Below, piece after piece: positions 1 to 5,671 of a stretch of DNA of 5,962 bases. Source of the stretch: an uncultured Clostridia bacterium (GTDB taxonomy: Bacteria > Bacillota > Clostridia > Oscillospirales > Ruminococcaceae); assembly GCA_947427325.1 (NCBI GenBank), contig CANEHP010000138.1, forward strand, positions 1-5,962, read 5' to 3'. The position numbers and the translations under genes were made by a program. A model generated the notes under the pieces. It was not told the DNA's origin. It was given only the letters and a program-made list of their open reading frames with translations, and ran no database searches. The stretch's first letter is position 1. Each line of letters opens with the position of its first letter.

Positions 1-148
1 GGACAGAGTCCCCAATACCTATTTTTATCATTTACACAGTTTGAAATTCAAACTCGCTCTTTTTTTGAAGTTTATTTAACCGGACAATCCTCGGATTGTT
101 GTGTAAAGCCTTAAAAGTTATCAGTATGCAAATTTATATTTTTAATCA
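1..148. other. Non-coding left edge with palindromes
   Basis: No gene is supported here. The first bases form a palindrome, GGAC-aga-GTCC, followed by CC, and it may continue to the left of the window. An A/T-rich palindrome lies at 38-54 (AGTTTGAA, one base, TTCAAACT), and seven T follow it on the plus strand from about base 60. A third hairpin lies at 84-99 (ACAATC, loop CTCG, GATTGT), with short outer TTTA/TAAA arms. On the minus strand, where the 149-1222 gene would need a terminator, neither hairpin has a good U-tract. Either could still act as a weak terminator or mRNA end-stabiliser. Confidence 0.4.
38..66 (+). terminator. Possible plus-strand terminator-like hairpin
   Basis: A perfect 8-base inverted repeat (38-45 and 47-54, one base between) is followed by CGC and then a T-rich run (CTCTTTTTTT). 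The stem is A/T-rich and its loop is minimal, so a real RNA hairpin would open a few central pairs. It would serve a plus-strand gene left of the window, which cannot be seen. It could instead be part of a palindromic repeat. Confidence 0.25.
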
Positions 149-1222
149 TCAGTTGATAATTAAGTCTGTAACCTTCCATTCTCCGTTATCCTTTGCAAGA
201 TAAACAGTATAATCGGCGGCGGAGCAAAACTCTCCGTTACTTGAAATTGCCAACGGTACTCCATATAGGAAGTGACTATATGATACTCTTACAGAAACGG
301 CGTTTTTGGTGTAAAATACAGTATCATAAATCGTTATGTCTTTAAATTCATAGCCCCAATGAGAATAAGCCCAATTATTTTTAAAATTATATAAATCATT
401 ATACAATTTCATATCGGGATATATAAAACTTGCGGCTTCATCAAACGTTCCGTCATGAACAATGTATTTTGAATAGGCTTGTGCGAAATCTAAGGCGGTT
501 CGAGAAGTCAAATCATTTTTGATGTTGGCAATATGGAACTTTCCGTCTTTAAGCTCTAACTGATTTCCCGTTTCATCTACTGCCGTAAAAACGGGTTCCT
601 TGATAAATCCATCAATAGTATAAACCACATCACAGGGAAAGTCTTTTTCTAAATTGTGAAAAAACTTGATTTCATCATAAACAGGACCTTTTTCGGTAAT
701 ATAGCTTTCGGATATCATTTTGCCGTTGCAGTAAACAACGGCATTACCGGGAGCTGTTACGGAATATGTATTTGTATTAACCTTGCCTAATTGAACATCC
801 GTTATCTCATATTCAAAAAAACCATATCCTAAATCAATACCCACAGCCTCTACGGTTATATTTGAAATGTTTTTGCCGCCGCATTTAAGCGTGTATACGG
901 TCTTTACCTCATCGCTTTCTTTGCCGTTTCTGCTGTAGGTTATGCTTCCGTTGGTCAACTCCCTGTAATAATCCTCCACAAACGATTTTTTCTCAAATTC
1001 ATTTGGACTGAAATCAATCCGGTCAATAAAAAAATCTTTGTTTTTTTGCATTTGCTCCACTGCGGCTTTTATCGGTATTTCGGGTTGGCATTTTTCAAAG
1101 GCGTCCAAATAATGCCATAAATGCCAAAGCGCATAACAAACGATTCCTATTAAAGCTAAAGCGAGCACAGCATAAATTATTCTGAAAACGATTGTTCCCG
1201 ACTTTGCTTTTGCCTTAGTCAT
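149..1222 (-). CDS. Membrane-anchored protein of unknown function, co-transcribed with a phosphodiester glycosidase
   Basis: The predicted protein has 357 residues. A basic N-terminus (MTKAKAK) and a single hydrophobic segment at about 11-33 imply a type II anchor with the rest outside the cell. The extracellular part is not a family I can name. A stretch near residues 153-171 (NTYSVTAPGNAVVYCNGK) reads like the small beta-rich repeat found in TcaA-like or PEGA-like surface proteins. The C-terminal ~115 residues (helical start DFAQAYSKYIV, ending NGEWKVTDLIIN) resemble an NTF2-like fold. Both readings are by eye. The start is the ATG at 1220-1222; AAAGGA at 1231-1236 sits 8 bases upstream, inside the preceding gene. 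The start overlaps that gene's stop in the 8-base sequence ATGACTAA, which suggests translational coupling. The gene is clearly real and its function is unknown. A role in positioning or assisting the neighbouring glycosidase is inferred from the overlap alone. Confidence 0.85.
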   Translation of the reverse strand: MTKAKAKSGTIVFRIIYAVLALALIGIVCYALWHLWHYLDAFEKCQPEIPIKAAVEQMQKNKDFFIDRIDFSPNEFEKKSFVEDYYRELTNGSITYSRNGKESDEVKTVYTLKCGGKNISNITVEAVGIDLGYGFFEYEITDVQLGKVNTNTYSVTAPGNAVVYCNGKMISESYITEKGPVYDEIKFFHNLEKDFPCDVVYTIDGFIKEPVFTAVDETGNQLELKDGKFHIANIKNDLTSRTALDFAQAYSKYIVHDGTFDEAASFIYPDMKLYNDLYNFKNNWAYSHWGYEFKDITIYDTVFYTKNAVSVRVSYSHFLYGVPLAISSNGEFCSAADYTVYLAKDNGEWKVTDLIIN

Positions 1223-2351
1223 TTTCCTGTTCCTTTACTAAAATAGCGGTACACATTTTTCTGTAGCCTACCATACTGTTATTTTTATTTATGAATTCAC
1301 CCTTATATATCATTGAAGTGGACGACCCTCCATCAAGGTTATAAGCGTTTACAGCTTCAAATTTAAGCATTATATCCTGAATATCAACATAGCTTGCGCC
1401 TAAGCTGTCGGATTGTCTGCCGTCAAGGACAAGGAGGAGCATTGCTCCGTCTGCTCTTTGACCGATAGCAGTGCGGGGATTAAGCCCGCTTCCCGTTCCC
1501 AGCGATTCTAAAGGCTGATTGTTAATGATTAGGGAAGGACCGTATTTTACTGCGTCTGTAATGCCCATATCAAGCGCCTGCTGTACGGTGAAGGTGCCTA
1601 CCACAAGCTTGCCCTCCTCTGTTATTCCGCAGCATTCCCATGCATTGCTCAGCGGAGTGCCCCAAAGAACCTTTCCCTGTGAAATAACTATGCCGTCCGG
1701 TATTCCTCCGCTGCCTGTCCCTTGATCGTCAACCCAGCCTCCGCCGTTTGTTGCGGCAACAACATTGCCGTAGCTGTTATAGATATCCATAAGCCGTCTG
1801 CCTGATTCGTCTTCGCCGAAATTTCCGCTTACACCCACAAACACTCTTGTCGGGTCATAAACAATCATCATTTTACCTTTAAAAGCGGCGCCTTTAATAT
1901 CAACAATATCGATTCCGTCGCCGTCAGGATCTACCTCCTGTTCGTCAGAGCCGGGAATAATGCTTTTAATATTTGACGGGCTGTCCCCGGTAGTATCGGA
2001 AGGAGCGCTTGGTGTATTATCGGAAGGATTTTTATTTACGTTCGGATTTATAACCACCAAATCTGTATCAGTGATCATATCCGCTGTTTTTAATGAATTG
2101 GCGTTCAATATTTCATTTACCTTATCTTCCCCTAAAAAAGCGGTGGCTAAAAATTTAGCTGCGCTGGTTTCCATCACGGAAACTACAAATAAATCTCTCG
2201 CCTTTTCGGAAGGTCCATATTCCAATATCAATATTCCGCCTATAAGTCCGCTCACTGCAATAAATACAACGGTAAACAATATAAGGAAGAATCTGAAAAC
2301 AATGGTTTTGATTTTAATTTTATCTTTTTCCGGTGTAAATATGTCAGCCAT
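1215..2351 (-). CDS. Membrane-anchored phosphodiester glycosidase family protein (NAGPA-like domain)
   Basis: The protein has 378 residues. A short basic cytoplasmic tail is followed by one membrane segment at about 17-43. A helical juxtamembrane part comes next, then a Pro/Ser/Thr/Asn/Asp-rich linker (~104-135), then a C-terminal catalytic domain (~150-376). The domain matches the phosphodiester glycosidase family (PF09992), related to the enzyme that removes GlcNAc from phosphodiester-linked mannose. Visible hallmarks are TNGGG at 201-205, GIPDG at 216-220, YGPSLI at 270-275, NPRTAIG at 291-297, the DGR at 310-312, and the signature NLDGGSSTSM at 338-347. Bacterial members are linked to exopolysaccharide or cell-wall glycan metabolism, so an extracellular role cleaving a sugar-phosphodiester bond is likely. 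The substrate is unknown. An Asp-rich DPDGDG (141-146) just before the domain may bind a metal. The start is supported by AAAGGA at 2361-2366, 9 bases upstream. The gene heads a two-gene unit with 149-1222. Confidence 0.92.
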   Translation of the reverse strand: MADIFTPEKDKIKIKTIVFRFFLILFTVVFIAVSGLIGGILILEYGPSEKARDLFVVSVMETSAAKFLATAFLGEDKVNEILNANSLKTADMITDTDLVVINPNVNKNPSDNTPSAPSDTTGDSPSNIKSIIPGSDEQEVDPDGDGIDIVDIKGAAFKGKMMIVYDPTRVFVGVSGNFGEDESGRRLMDIYNSYGNVVAATNGGGWVDDQGTGSGGIPDGIVISQGKVLWGTPLSNAWECCGITEEGKLVVGTFTVQQALDMGITDAVKYGPSLIINNQPLESLGTGSGLNPRTAIGQRADGAMLLLVLDGRQSDSLGASYVDIQDIMLKFEAVNAYNLDGGSSTSMIYKGEFINKNNSMVGYRKMCTAILVKEQEND

Positions 2352-2376
2352 ATAAATAATTCCTTTGATAATAATG

Positions 2377-2406
2377 ATTATGGTTATTAGTGAACAGTTA
2401 TATCAA
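2377..2406 (-). promoter_or_regulatory. Candidate promoter for the glycosidase pair
   Basis: On the minus strand a -35-like TTGATA (2401-2406) is separated by 18 bases from a -10-like CATAAT (2377-2382). Each hexamer matches the SigA consensus at five of six positions. Transcription would start near 2370, giving a short leader that just includes the AAAGGA ribosome binding site at 2361-2366. The region is AT-rich, so a chance match is possible. Confidence 0.45.
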
Positions 2407-2468
2407 ATTTTTTAAAAAATACCGTACTTGGGGTAAGCTCAAGCGGGGAATGCATATTGTTTCCAAAC

Positions 2469-2498
2469 AATGGACGCCCTTTATTCAGAGCGTCCATT
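2469..2498 (-). terminator. Strong hairpin downstream of the glycosyltransferase, possible terminator
   Basis: A perfect 9-base inverted repeat (AATGGACGC at 2469-2477 and GCGTCCATT at 2490-2498) encloses a 12-base loop. It lies about 35 bases past the glycosyltransferase stop. No clean U-tract follows on either strand. On the minus strand it runs straight into a second small palindrome (TTGTTT-CC-AAACAA, 2457-2470 region), so it may be a structured leader or RNA-stabilising element instead of a terminator. Confidence 0.4.
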
Positions 2499-2501
2499 CT
2501 T

Positions 2502-2524
2502 AAAAAACAGTCCGTCGGTTTTTT
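2502..2524 (-). terminator. A-tract/U-tract hairpin after the glycosyltransferase stop
   Basis: Just after the glycosyltransferase stop codon, the minus strand reads AAAAAAC, a 9-base centre, then GTTTTTT. The 7-base arms place an A-run before and a U-run after a small G/C core (CCG/CTG with a mismatch). That arrangement is common in intrinsic terminators of low-GC Gram-positives, though the G/C stem here is weak. If functional it would separate the glycosyltransferase transcript from the glycosidase pair. Confidence 0.45.
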
Positions 2525-2531
2525 AAAATCT

Positions 2532-3614
2532 TCATTTATTAACTTTATTATCCTTCTTTTCTTTAAAAACCCATTCTCTTTGCATTGAGAAGCATAGGAA
2601 AAAAAGCATCGTATCAATAAGCATTTTATATACAGTTTGAAGAAAGCTTTGTTCCGAGTCTGTTAAAAATGTAATCAAATAAACAAGTCCGTATGAGTAT
2701 AGTCCTTGAGCTATACATAAACAGTAATATTTTAACAAAGAGCCTTTAACATTGCCCTTGCTTTTAAATACTTTATTTTTATTTATAACATAGTTAACTG
2801 CCGAGGACACAAGACGGGCAATGGCAGTTGCTAAAAGTACTCTTAGCCATTCCTCAAATTTCTTCGGCAAAAGCAAATTAAGCAGGGTAAAGCATAATAA
2901 ATCTATCAGTGATGCAGTCATAGAGCTGACTATGTATTTAAGAATAACCGCATAGATCTTAATGGAGTCCTTGAAAGGATTAAAATGCGTTTCACTGTTG
3001 TTATTGGAATAGATGGTTTCGATAGGACGCTCACAAAATTCCATATTATTTTGCTTCATAGAAAGCAGCATATTGGTTTCATATTCAAATCTTTCGCCGC
3101 CGACCTTTATCAGCGTGGGAAGATAGCTGCGGGGAATAGCTCTGAGTCCTGTTTGTGTATCGCTAATTTTAATTCCACATAAAAATTTGAAGGTGAACGA
3201 TGTAATGTTGTTTCCTATACGGCTTTTTGGGGGAATGTTTTTTCTCTTAAAGTTTCTTGCGCCGAATACGGCAATATTTTTATTTTCCATCTCCCTTGCA
3301 CAGGCGTAAATATCTGCGGGAGTATGCTGTAAATCGTCGTCTGTGGTTACGACGCCGAATTTATCTTTACGGTTTTCAAAAAAGTATTCAAAGCCTGTTT
3401 TAAGTGCTCTGCCCTTTCCCATATTTTTTTCGTGGATAATAAGCGTTACATGGGGACTGGTTTTAACCTGTTCAAAAATCTGTTTTGATGAATCCTTACT
3501 GCTTCCGTCATTTATAACTATAATATCGTCAAAGCCGTACTTTGTAAGGGCGTCAACAGCTTCTATGAGCTTTTGGGAAGGATTATAGCTTGGAAGAATT
3601 ACCGAAATATTCAT
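2532..3614 (-). CDS. Family 2 glycosyltransferase fused to a GtrA-like membrane domain
   Basis: The protein has 360 residues and two parts. Residues 1-215 form a GT-A fold of the DPM1/polyprenyl-phosphate glycosyltransferase type: SVILPSYN at 4-11, NDGS at 35-38 (nucleotide binding), NMGKGRALKTG at 64-74, a metal-binding DxD within TDDDLQH (91-97), SDTQTGLRA at 151-159 and FEYETNML at 176-183. Residues ~222-350 form a GtrA-like domain (PF04138) of about four membrane segments, ending in the typical REWVF. Such fusions are expected to transfer a sugar from a nucleotide donor to undecaprenyl phosphate and to help flip or anchor the product for envelope glycosylation. The sugar is not predictable. 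The start is supported by AAAGGGTG at 3620-3627, 5 bases upstream, and a good promoter lies just beyond. The next minus-strand gene begins 180 bases downstream, so co-transcription is uncertain. Confidence 0.93.
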   Translation of the reverse strand: MNISVILPSYNPSQKLIEAVDALTKYGFDDIIVINDGSSKDSSKQIFEQVKTSPHVTLIIHEKNMGKGRALKTGFEYFFENRKDKFGVVTTDDDLQHTPADIYACAREMENKNIAVFGARNFKRKNIPPKSRIGNNITSFTFKFLCGIKISDTQTGLRAIPRSYLPTLIKVGGERFEYETNMLLSMKQNNMEFCERPIETIYSNNNSETHFNPFKDSIKIYAVILKYIVSSMTASLIDLLCFTLLNLLLPKKFEEWLRVLLATAIARLVSSAVNYVINKNKVFKSKGNVKGSLLKYYCLCIAQGLYSYGLVYLITFLTDSEQSFLQTVYKMLIDTMLFFLCFSMQREWVFKEKKDNKVNK

Positions 3615-3645
3615 GGTTACACCCTTTATTTTTATTTACCGAATA

Positions 3646-3674
3646 ATTATATCACCTGTCTATATAAAAATCAA
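3646..3674 (-). promoter_or_regulatory. Promoter of the glycosyltransferase gene
   Basis: On the minus strand TTGATT (3669-3674) and a perfect TATAAT (3646-3651) are 17 bases apart, with a TG one base before the -10 (extended -10). The predicted leader is about 25 bases and contains the ribosome binding site at 3620-3627. It sits back to back with the plus-strand promoter at 3709-3738. Confidence 0.75.
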
Positions 3675-3708
3675 TTACAAAACAGTAACAAATTTTGAAT
3701 TTTTGCCG

Positions 3709-3738
3709 TTGACAAAAATAAAGTAACGGTGATAAAAT
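3709..3738 (+). promoter_or_regulatory. Promoter of the comEA-like gene
   Basis: A perfect -35 TTGACA (3709-3714) is followed, 18 bases on, by TAAAAT (3733-3738). Transcription would start near 3745, leaving only about 9 bases before the ATG at 3754 but about 24 before the GTG at 3769. This favours the GTG as the true start. Confidence 0.65.
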
Positions 3739-3768
3739 ATTCTTATCTACATCATGGAGAATAATATT

Positions 3769-4135
3769 GTGAAAAATAAAGTTATTTTTATTCTTATTTC
3801 AATTATTTTCATACTGCTTTGTATGAGTACTGTTTTAGGTACTTTATTGAACAGAAGCTTAAGCTCCGAATATATAAAGCAGGAGGGAAGCGATGCTACA
3901 GAACCTTTTGGTTCGGGCAATTTAATAATTTCAAGTGAAACAGAATTTATTACCGATAAAATAAACATAAATACCGCTTCAAAGGACGAACTTAAAAGGC
4001 TTAAGGGAATTGGAGAGGCTATTGCTCAAAATATTATATGAATATGGGAAATTCGATTCGATTGAGGAAATTATAAATGTAAAGGGAATAGGAAAAGCTA
4101 AATTTGAGGATATAAAGGATCATATAACCGTTTGA
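3769..4135 (+). pseudogene. ComEA-like helix-hairpin-helix protein, frame broken
   Basis: Intact relatives are small membrane-anchored DNA-binding proteins that receive incoming DNA during natural transformation. The N-terminus has a basic tail and one hydrophobic segment. A variable linker follows, then the first helix-hairpin-helix half (INTASKDELKRLKGIGEAI), and a TGA stops the frame at 4039-4041. The frame opened at base 4040 continues the family sequence exactly (EYGKFDSIEEI, then NVKGIGKAKFEDIKDHITV) and ends with TGA at 4133-4135. In the family the two parts are joined by a segment of the type xYRxxYG. Here spacing suggests about 11 bases are missing, including the Tyr-Arg. The start chosen is GTG 3769: GGAG at 3756-3759 lies 9 bases upstream, whereas the ATG at 3754 has no ribosome binding site and overlaps that GGAG. 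The lesion may be a real mutation or a sequencing/assembly error. The gene symbol is withheld because comEA orthology is not proven. Confidence 0.8.
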
Positions 4136-4143
4136 GAACAAAT

Positions 4144-4173
4144 GCGGCTGTAAAAAATCATCGCAGCGCTTTT
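4144..4173 (+). terminator. Weak terminator candidate after the comEA-like gene
   Basis: GCGGCTG (4144-4150) can pair with CAGCGC (4164-4169) leaving one bulged G, and four T follow directly. The stem is short and the U-run brief, and an alternative TGCG/CGCA pairing competes. It lies between convergent genes, where a terminator is expected. Confidence 0.3.
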
Positions 4174-4224
4174 GAGGGCGGCGGATAATCGAAACTGCAT
4201 TTCTGAAAGCGGGTACATTTCAAC

Positions 4225-4698
4225 TTATTTAATTATTCTGATTTTTCCGATCAAAGGAAGCTCTTTCGCTTTGCCTGACGCAGCGTTAACAATACCTAAA
4301 ATCGTAAATACAAAAATCAAAAGACCGAATGCTCCGAAAAAAATACTTCCAACAAAAGGAATAACACTCAAAACACCGCCGGCAACGCCGTATATAAATC
4401 CTGCAATAAAAAGAATTATTCCTTGGTTAGAATGAAAACGAGCATAGGGAGAATTAGGCGCAGACAATATAGGAATCAAGAATAAAATTCCCAAATATGA
4501 TAAAACAGCCATTGCCTTATTTTGGGCAATGTCGTTAGGATCCATAGTTGAAGTGTAGTCTGTGCCGTCCATAGATACAGGGGCGGGGTTTACATAAGTG
4601 TTGCTGTTATTTGCTGTTGTTTGCTGCGGAGCACCGCAGTTAGGGCATACGTTAGTGTTATTGTCAATGGAAGCTCCGCATTTTGTGCAAAAAGGCAT
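4225..4698 (-). CDS. Zinc-ribbon membrane protein with DUF4870-like domain
   Basis: The protein has 157 residues. The N-terminus is a zinc ribbon of the type FCTKCG...VCPNCG, with cysteines at 4, 7, 18 and 21. A polar low-complexity linker (~24-58, Gln/Thr/Asn/Pro-rich) follows. The C-terminal ~95 residues form a DUF4870/Tic20-like membrane domain: a first hydrophobic helix (AVLSYLGILFLIPIL, 64-78), the family motif YARFHSNQG (85-93), and two to three further hydrophobic segments to about 140. Members of this family are common in Clostridia and have no established function. The soluble zinc ribbon probably faces the cytoplasm. The start is certain, since AGGAGG (4707-4712) sits 8 bases upstream. 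It is a single-gene unit with its own promoter, convergent with the comEA-like gene. Confidence 0.92.
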   Translation of the reverse strand: MPFCTKCGASIDNNTNVCPNCGAPQQTTANNSNTYVNPAPVSMDGTDYTSTMDPNDIAQNKAMAVLSYLGILFLIPILSAPNSPYARFHSNQGIILFIAGFIYGVAGGVLSVIPFVGSIFFGAFGLLIFVFTILGIVNAASGKAKELPLIGKIRIIK

Positions 4699-4750
4699 GA
4701 TAAATTCCTCCTAAAATTTGTTTTTTGTAAAGCAAACATACTTTATATAT

Positions 4751-4779
4751 ATTTTAACTTATTTTAAAAAATAAATCAA
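4751..4779 (-). promoter_or_regulatory. Promoter candidate of the zinc-ribbon gene
   Basis: On the minus strand TTGATT (4774-4779) and TAAAAT (4751-4756) are 17 bases apart. Transcription would start near 4744, giving a leader of about 45 bases that ends in the AGGAGG site. The region is very AT-rich, which lowers the weight of the match. The correct spacing and the position upstream of a strong ribosome binding site support it. Confidence 0.5.
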
Positions 4780-4926
4780 TAAGCTTTTTGCTTTTTGATC
4801 TAAATTTTTTATACTTGTCAATGACTTGTCTCAATTAGTTCAAAATAAATATGATGATGGTTAGTTATACTGTTTTTTAATCATTTTACAGACAACTTTA
4901 CAGTACTGAATGTCTAAATAAGACAC

Positions 4927-4960
4927 AATGCCCCAAATTTATAAAAAATTCAAGGGCATT
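4927..4960 (-). terminator. Nested hairpin between two minus-strand genes, likely terminator
   Basis: AATGCCC (4927-4933) pairs with GGGCATT (4954-4960). Inside, AATTT (4936-4940) can pair with AAATT (4946-4950) to extend the stem. It lies 35 bases past the stop of the 4996-5553 gene. The minus-strand transcript continues with a moderately U-rich GTGTCTTATTT; the plus strand has AGGGTTTTT. It may work in either direction. Confidence 0.45.
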
Positions 4961-4995
4961 AGGGTTTTTATTGTACATATTATGTGTATAAAAGT

Positions 4996-5553
4996 CTATT
5001 CACCCAGATCATCCAAAGCGCCTGCCAAGAACGAGTCATTACTTTCTGCATATGCAGCATTGGCAGCATTTTGGTTTTGTGAATTTTCCTCATCGTCTTT
5101 ATCCAAAACGCTTTTGTATTTTTTAGGCTCGGGATTATGTTTTTGAAACATAATAGCGTTTCGGAACAGATCGGGAAACTTTTCAGCCAGAAACTTTCGA
5201 TCCTTTAAAGGAACTTTATCACCGTGCATTATACGGTTGGCAATTTTCATACATTTTGCCAAATCCTGTATTCTGTCGCTGCCTTTATTTTCTCTTGATT
5301 CCTGAAGCCGCTTTGCAAAAGCTTCAATTTCCGCTAATGAAGCGCTTTTATTTTGATTATTGTTTGACAGATCATCCTGTTTGGTATTGCCTTCTTTTTT
5401 TGCCTGTGTTCTTTCAAGATACTTCTGTGCCTCCCGGGTTAATGTCAGAGTATCAGTTCTTGCGGGTTTCGTCTGACTGTTTTCTGAACCGATTTTGTTT
5501 GGAGTGTATAAGATGGGATTTTGAGAAGCTGCCCCCAACTTGTTAATACCCAT
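4996..5553 (-). CDS. Hydrophilic protein of unknown function
   Basis: The protein has 185 residues, with no signal peptide or membrane segment, so it is predicted cytoplasmic or exported by another route. Residues 1-33 are polar and probably disordered. A short DTLTLTREAQKYLE (34-47) follows, of the kind seen near the N-termini of some flagellar-operon proteins. Then come a charged Gln/Asn/Lys-rich linker, a helical stretch (72-88), and a compact helical core (~95-140) with the most family-like sequence (KIANRIMHGDKVPLKDRKF and FPDLFRNAIMF). An acidic Asn/Ala-rich tail closes it. I believe similar KIA-R-GDKVP-D sequences occur in other Clostridia, but I know of no function. The start is supported by AGAAGGTG (5559-5566), 5 bases upstream. 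It is a single-gene unit with hairpins on its downstream side and repeats upstream. Confidence 0.85.
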   Translation of the reverse strand: MGINKLGAASQNPILYTPNKIGSENSQTKPARTDTLTLTREAQKYLERTQAKKEGNTKQDDLSNNNQNKSASLAEIEAFAKRLQESRENKGSDRIQDLAKCMKIANRIMHGDKVPLKDRKFLAEKFPDLFRNAIMFQKHNPEPKKYKSVLDKDDEENSQNQNAANAAYAESNDSFLAGALDDLGE

Positions 5554-5601
5554 AAAAGCACCTTCTTTCCTATATGGAAAATTATATATTATTTATATAT
5601 T

Positions 5602-5627
5602 TTATCGTCATAATCTTTAAAAAGTTA
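5602..5627 (-). promoter_or_regulatory. Possible SigD (flagellar-type) promoter
   Basis: On the minus strand GACGATAA (5602-5609) differs by one base from the SigD/FliA -10 GCCGATAA. TAAC (5624-5627), one base from the -35 TAAA, lies 14 bases upstream. A SigA reading also exists: TTAACT, 18 bases, then TAAAAT over the same place. It would transcribe the 4996-5553 gene with a leader of about 40 bases. Confidence 0.3.
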
Positions 5628-5671
5628 ATATAAATCCGTATAAAAATATATTGAATATGAAAAAAATTATA

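Noticed and set aside
120..130. ATCAGTATGCA also found at 5891-5901, suggesting flanking repeats of a 5.8 kb element
   Set aside because: An 11-base match is expected by chance in a window of this size and AT content, and the flanks do not match.
1960..2355. Plus-strand open frame of 131 codons
   Set aside because: It is antisense to the linker and membrane anchor of the glycosidase, whose assignment is secure. The hydrophobic composition mirrors that anchor.
2387..2617. Minus-strand open frame of 76 codons overlapping the 3' end of the glycosyltransferase
   Set aside because: It runs in another frame across the end of a confident gene and then through the hairpin cluster. It has no ribosome binding site of note and no recognisable domain.
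4039..4041. Programmed frameshift joining the two comEA-like parts
   Set aside because: There is no slippery heptamer or stimulating structure at the stop. Family spacing indicates missing bases, so a simple shift would not restore the hairpin motif.
4172..4435. Plus-strand open frame of 87 codons
   Set aside because: It is antisense to the DUF4870-like membrane domain, with no ribosome binding site and no family resemblance.
4782..4797. Tandem GCTTTTT copies upstream of the zinc-ribbon gene as an operator
   Set aside because: Two 7-base A/T-rich copies in an AT-rich spacer are not enough to support a binding site.
4928..5146. Plus-strand open frame of 72 codons starting in the 4927-4960 hairpin
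   Set aside because: Its start codon lies inside a probable terminator, and the rest is antisense to the C-terminus of the 4996-5553 gene.
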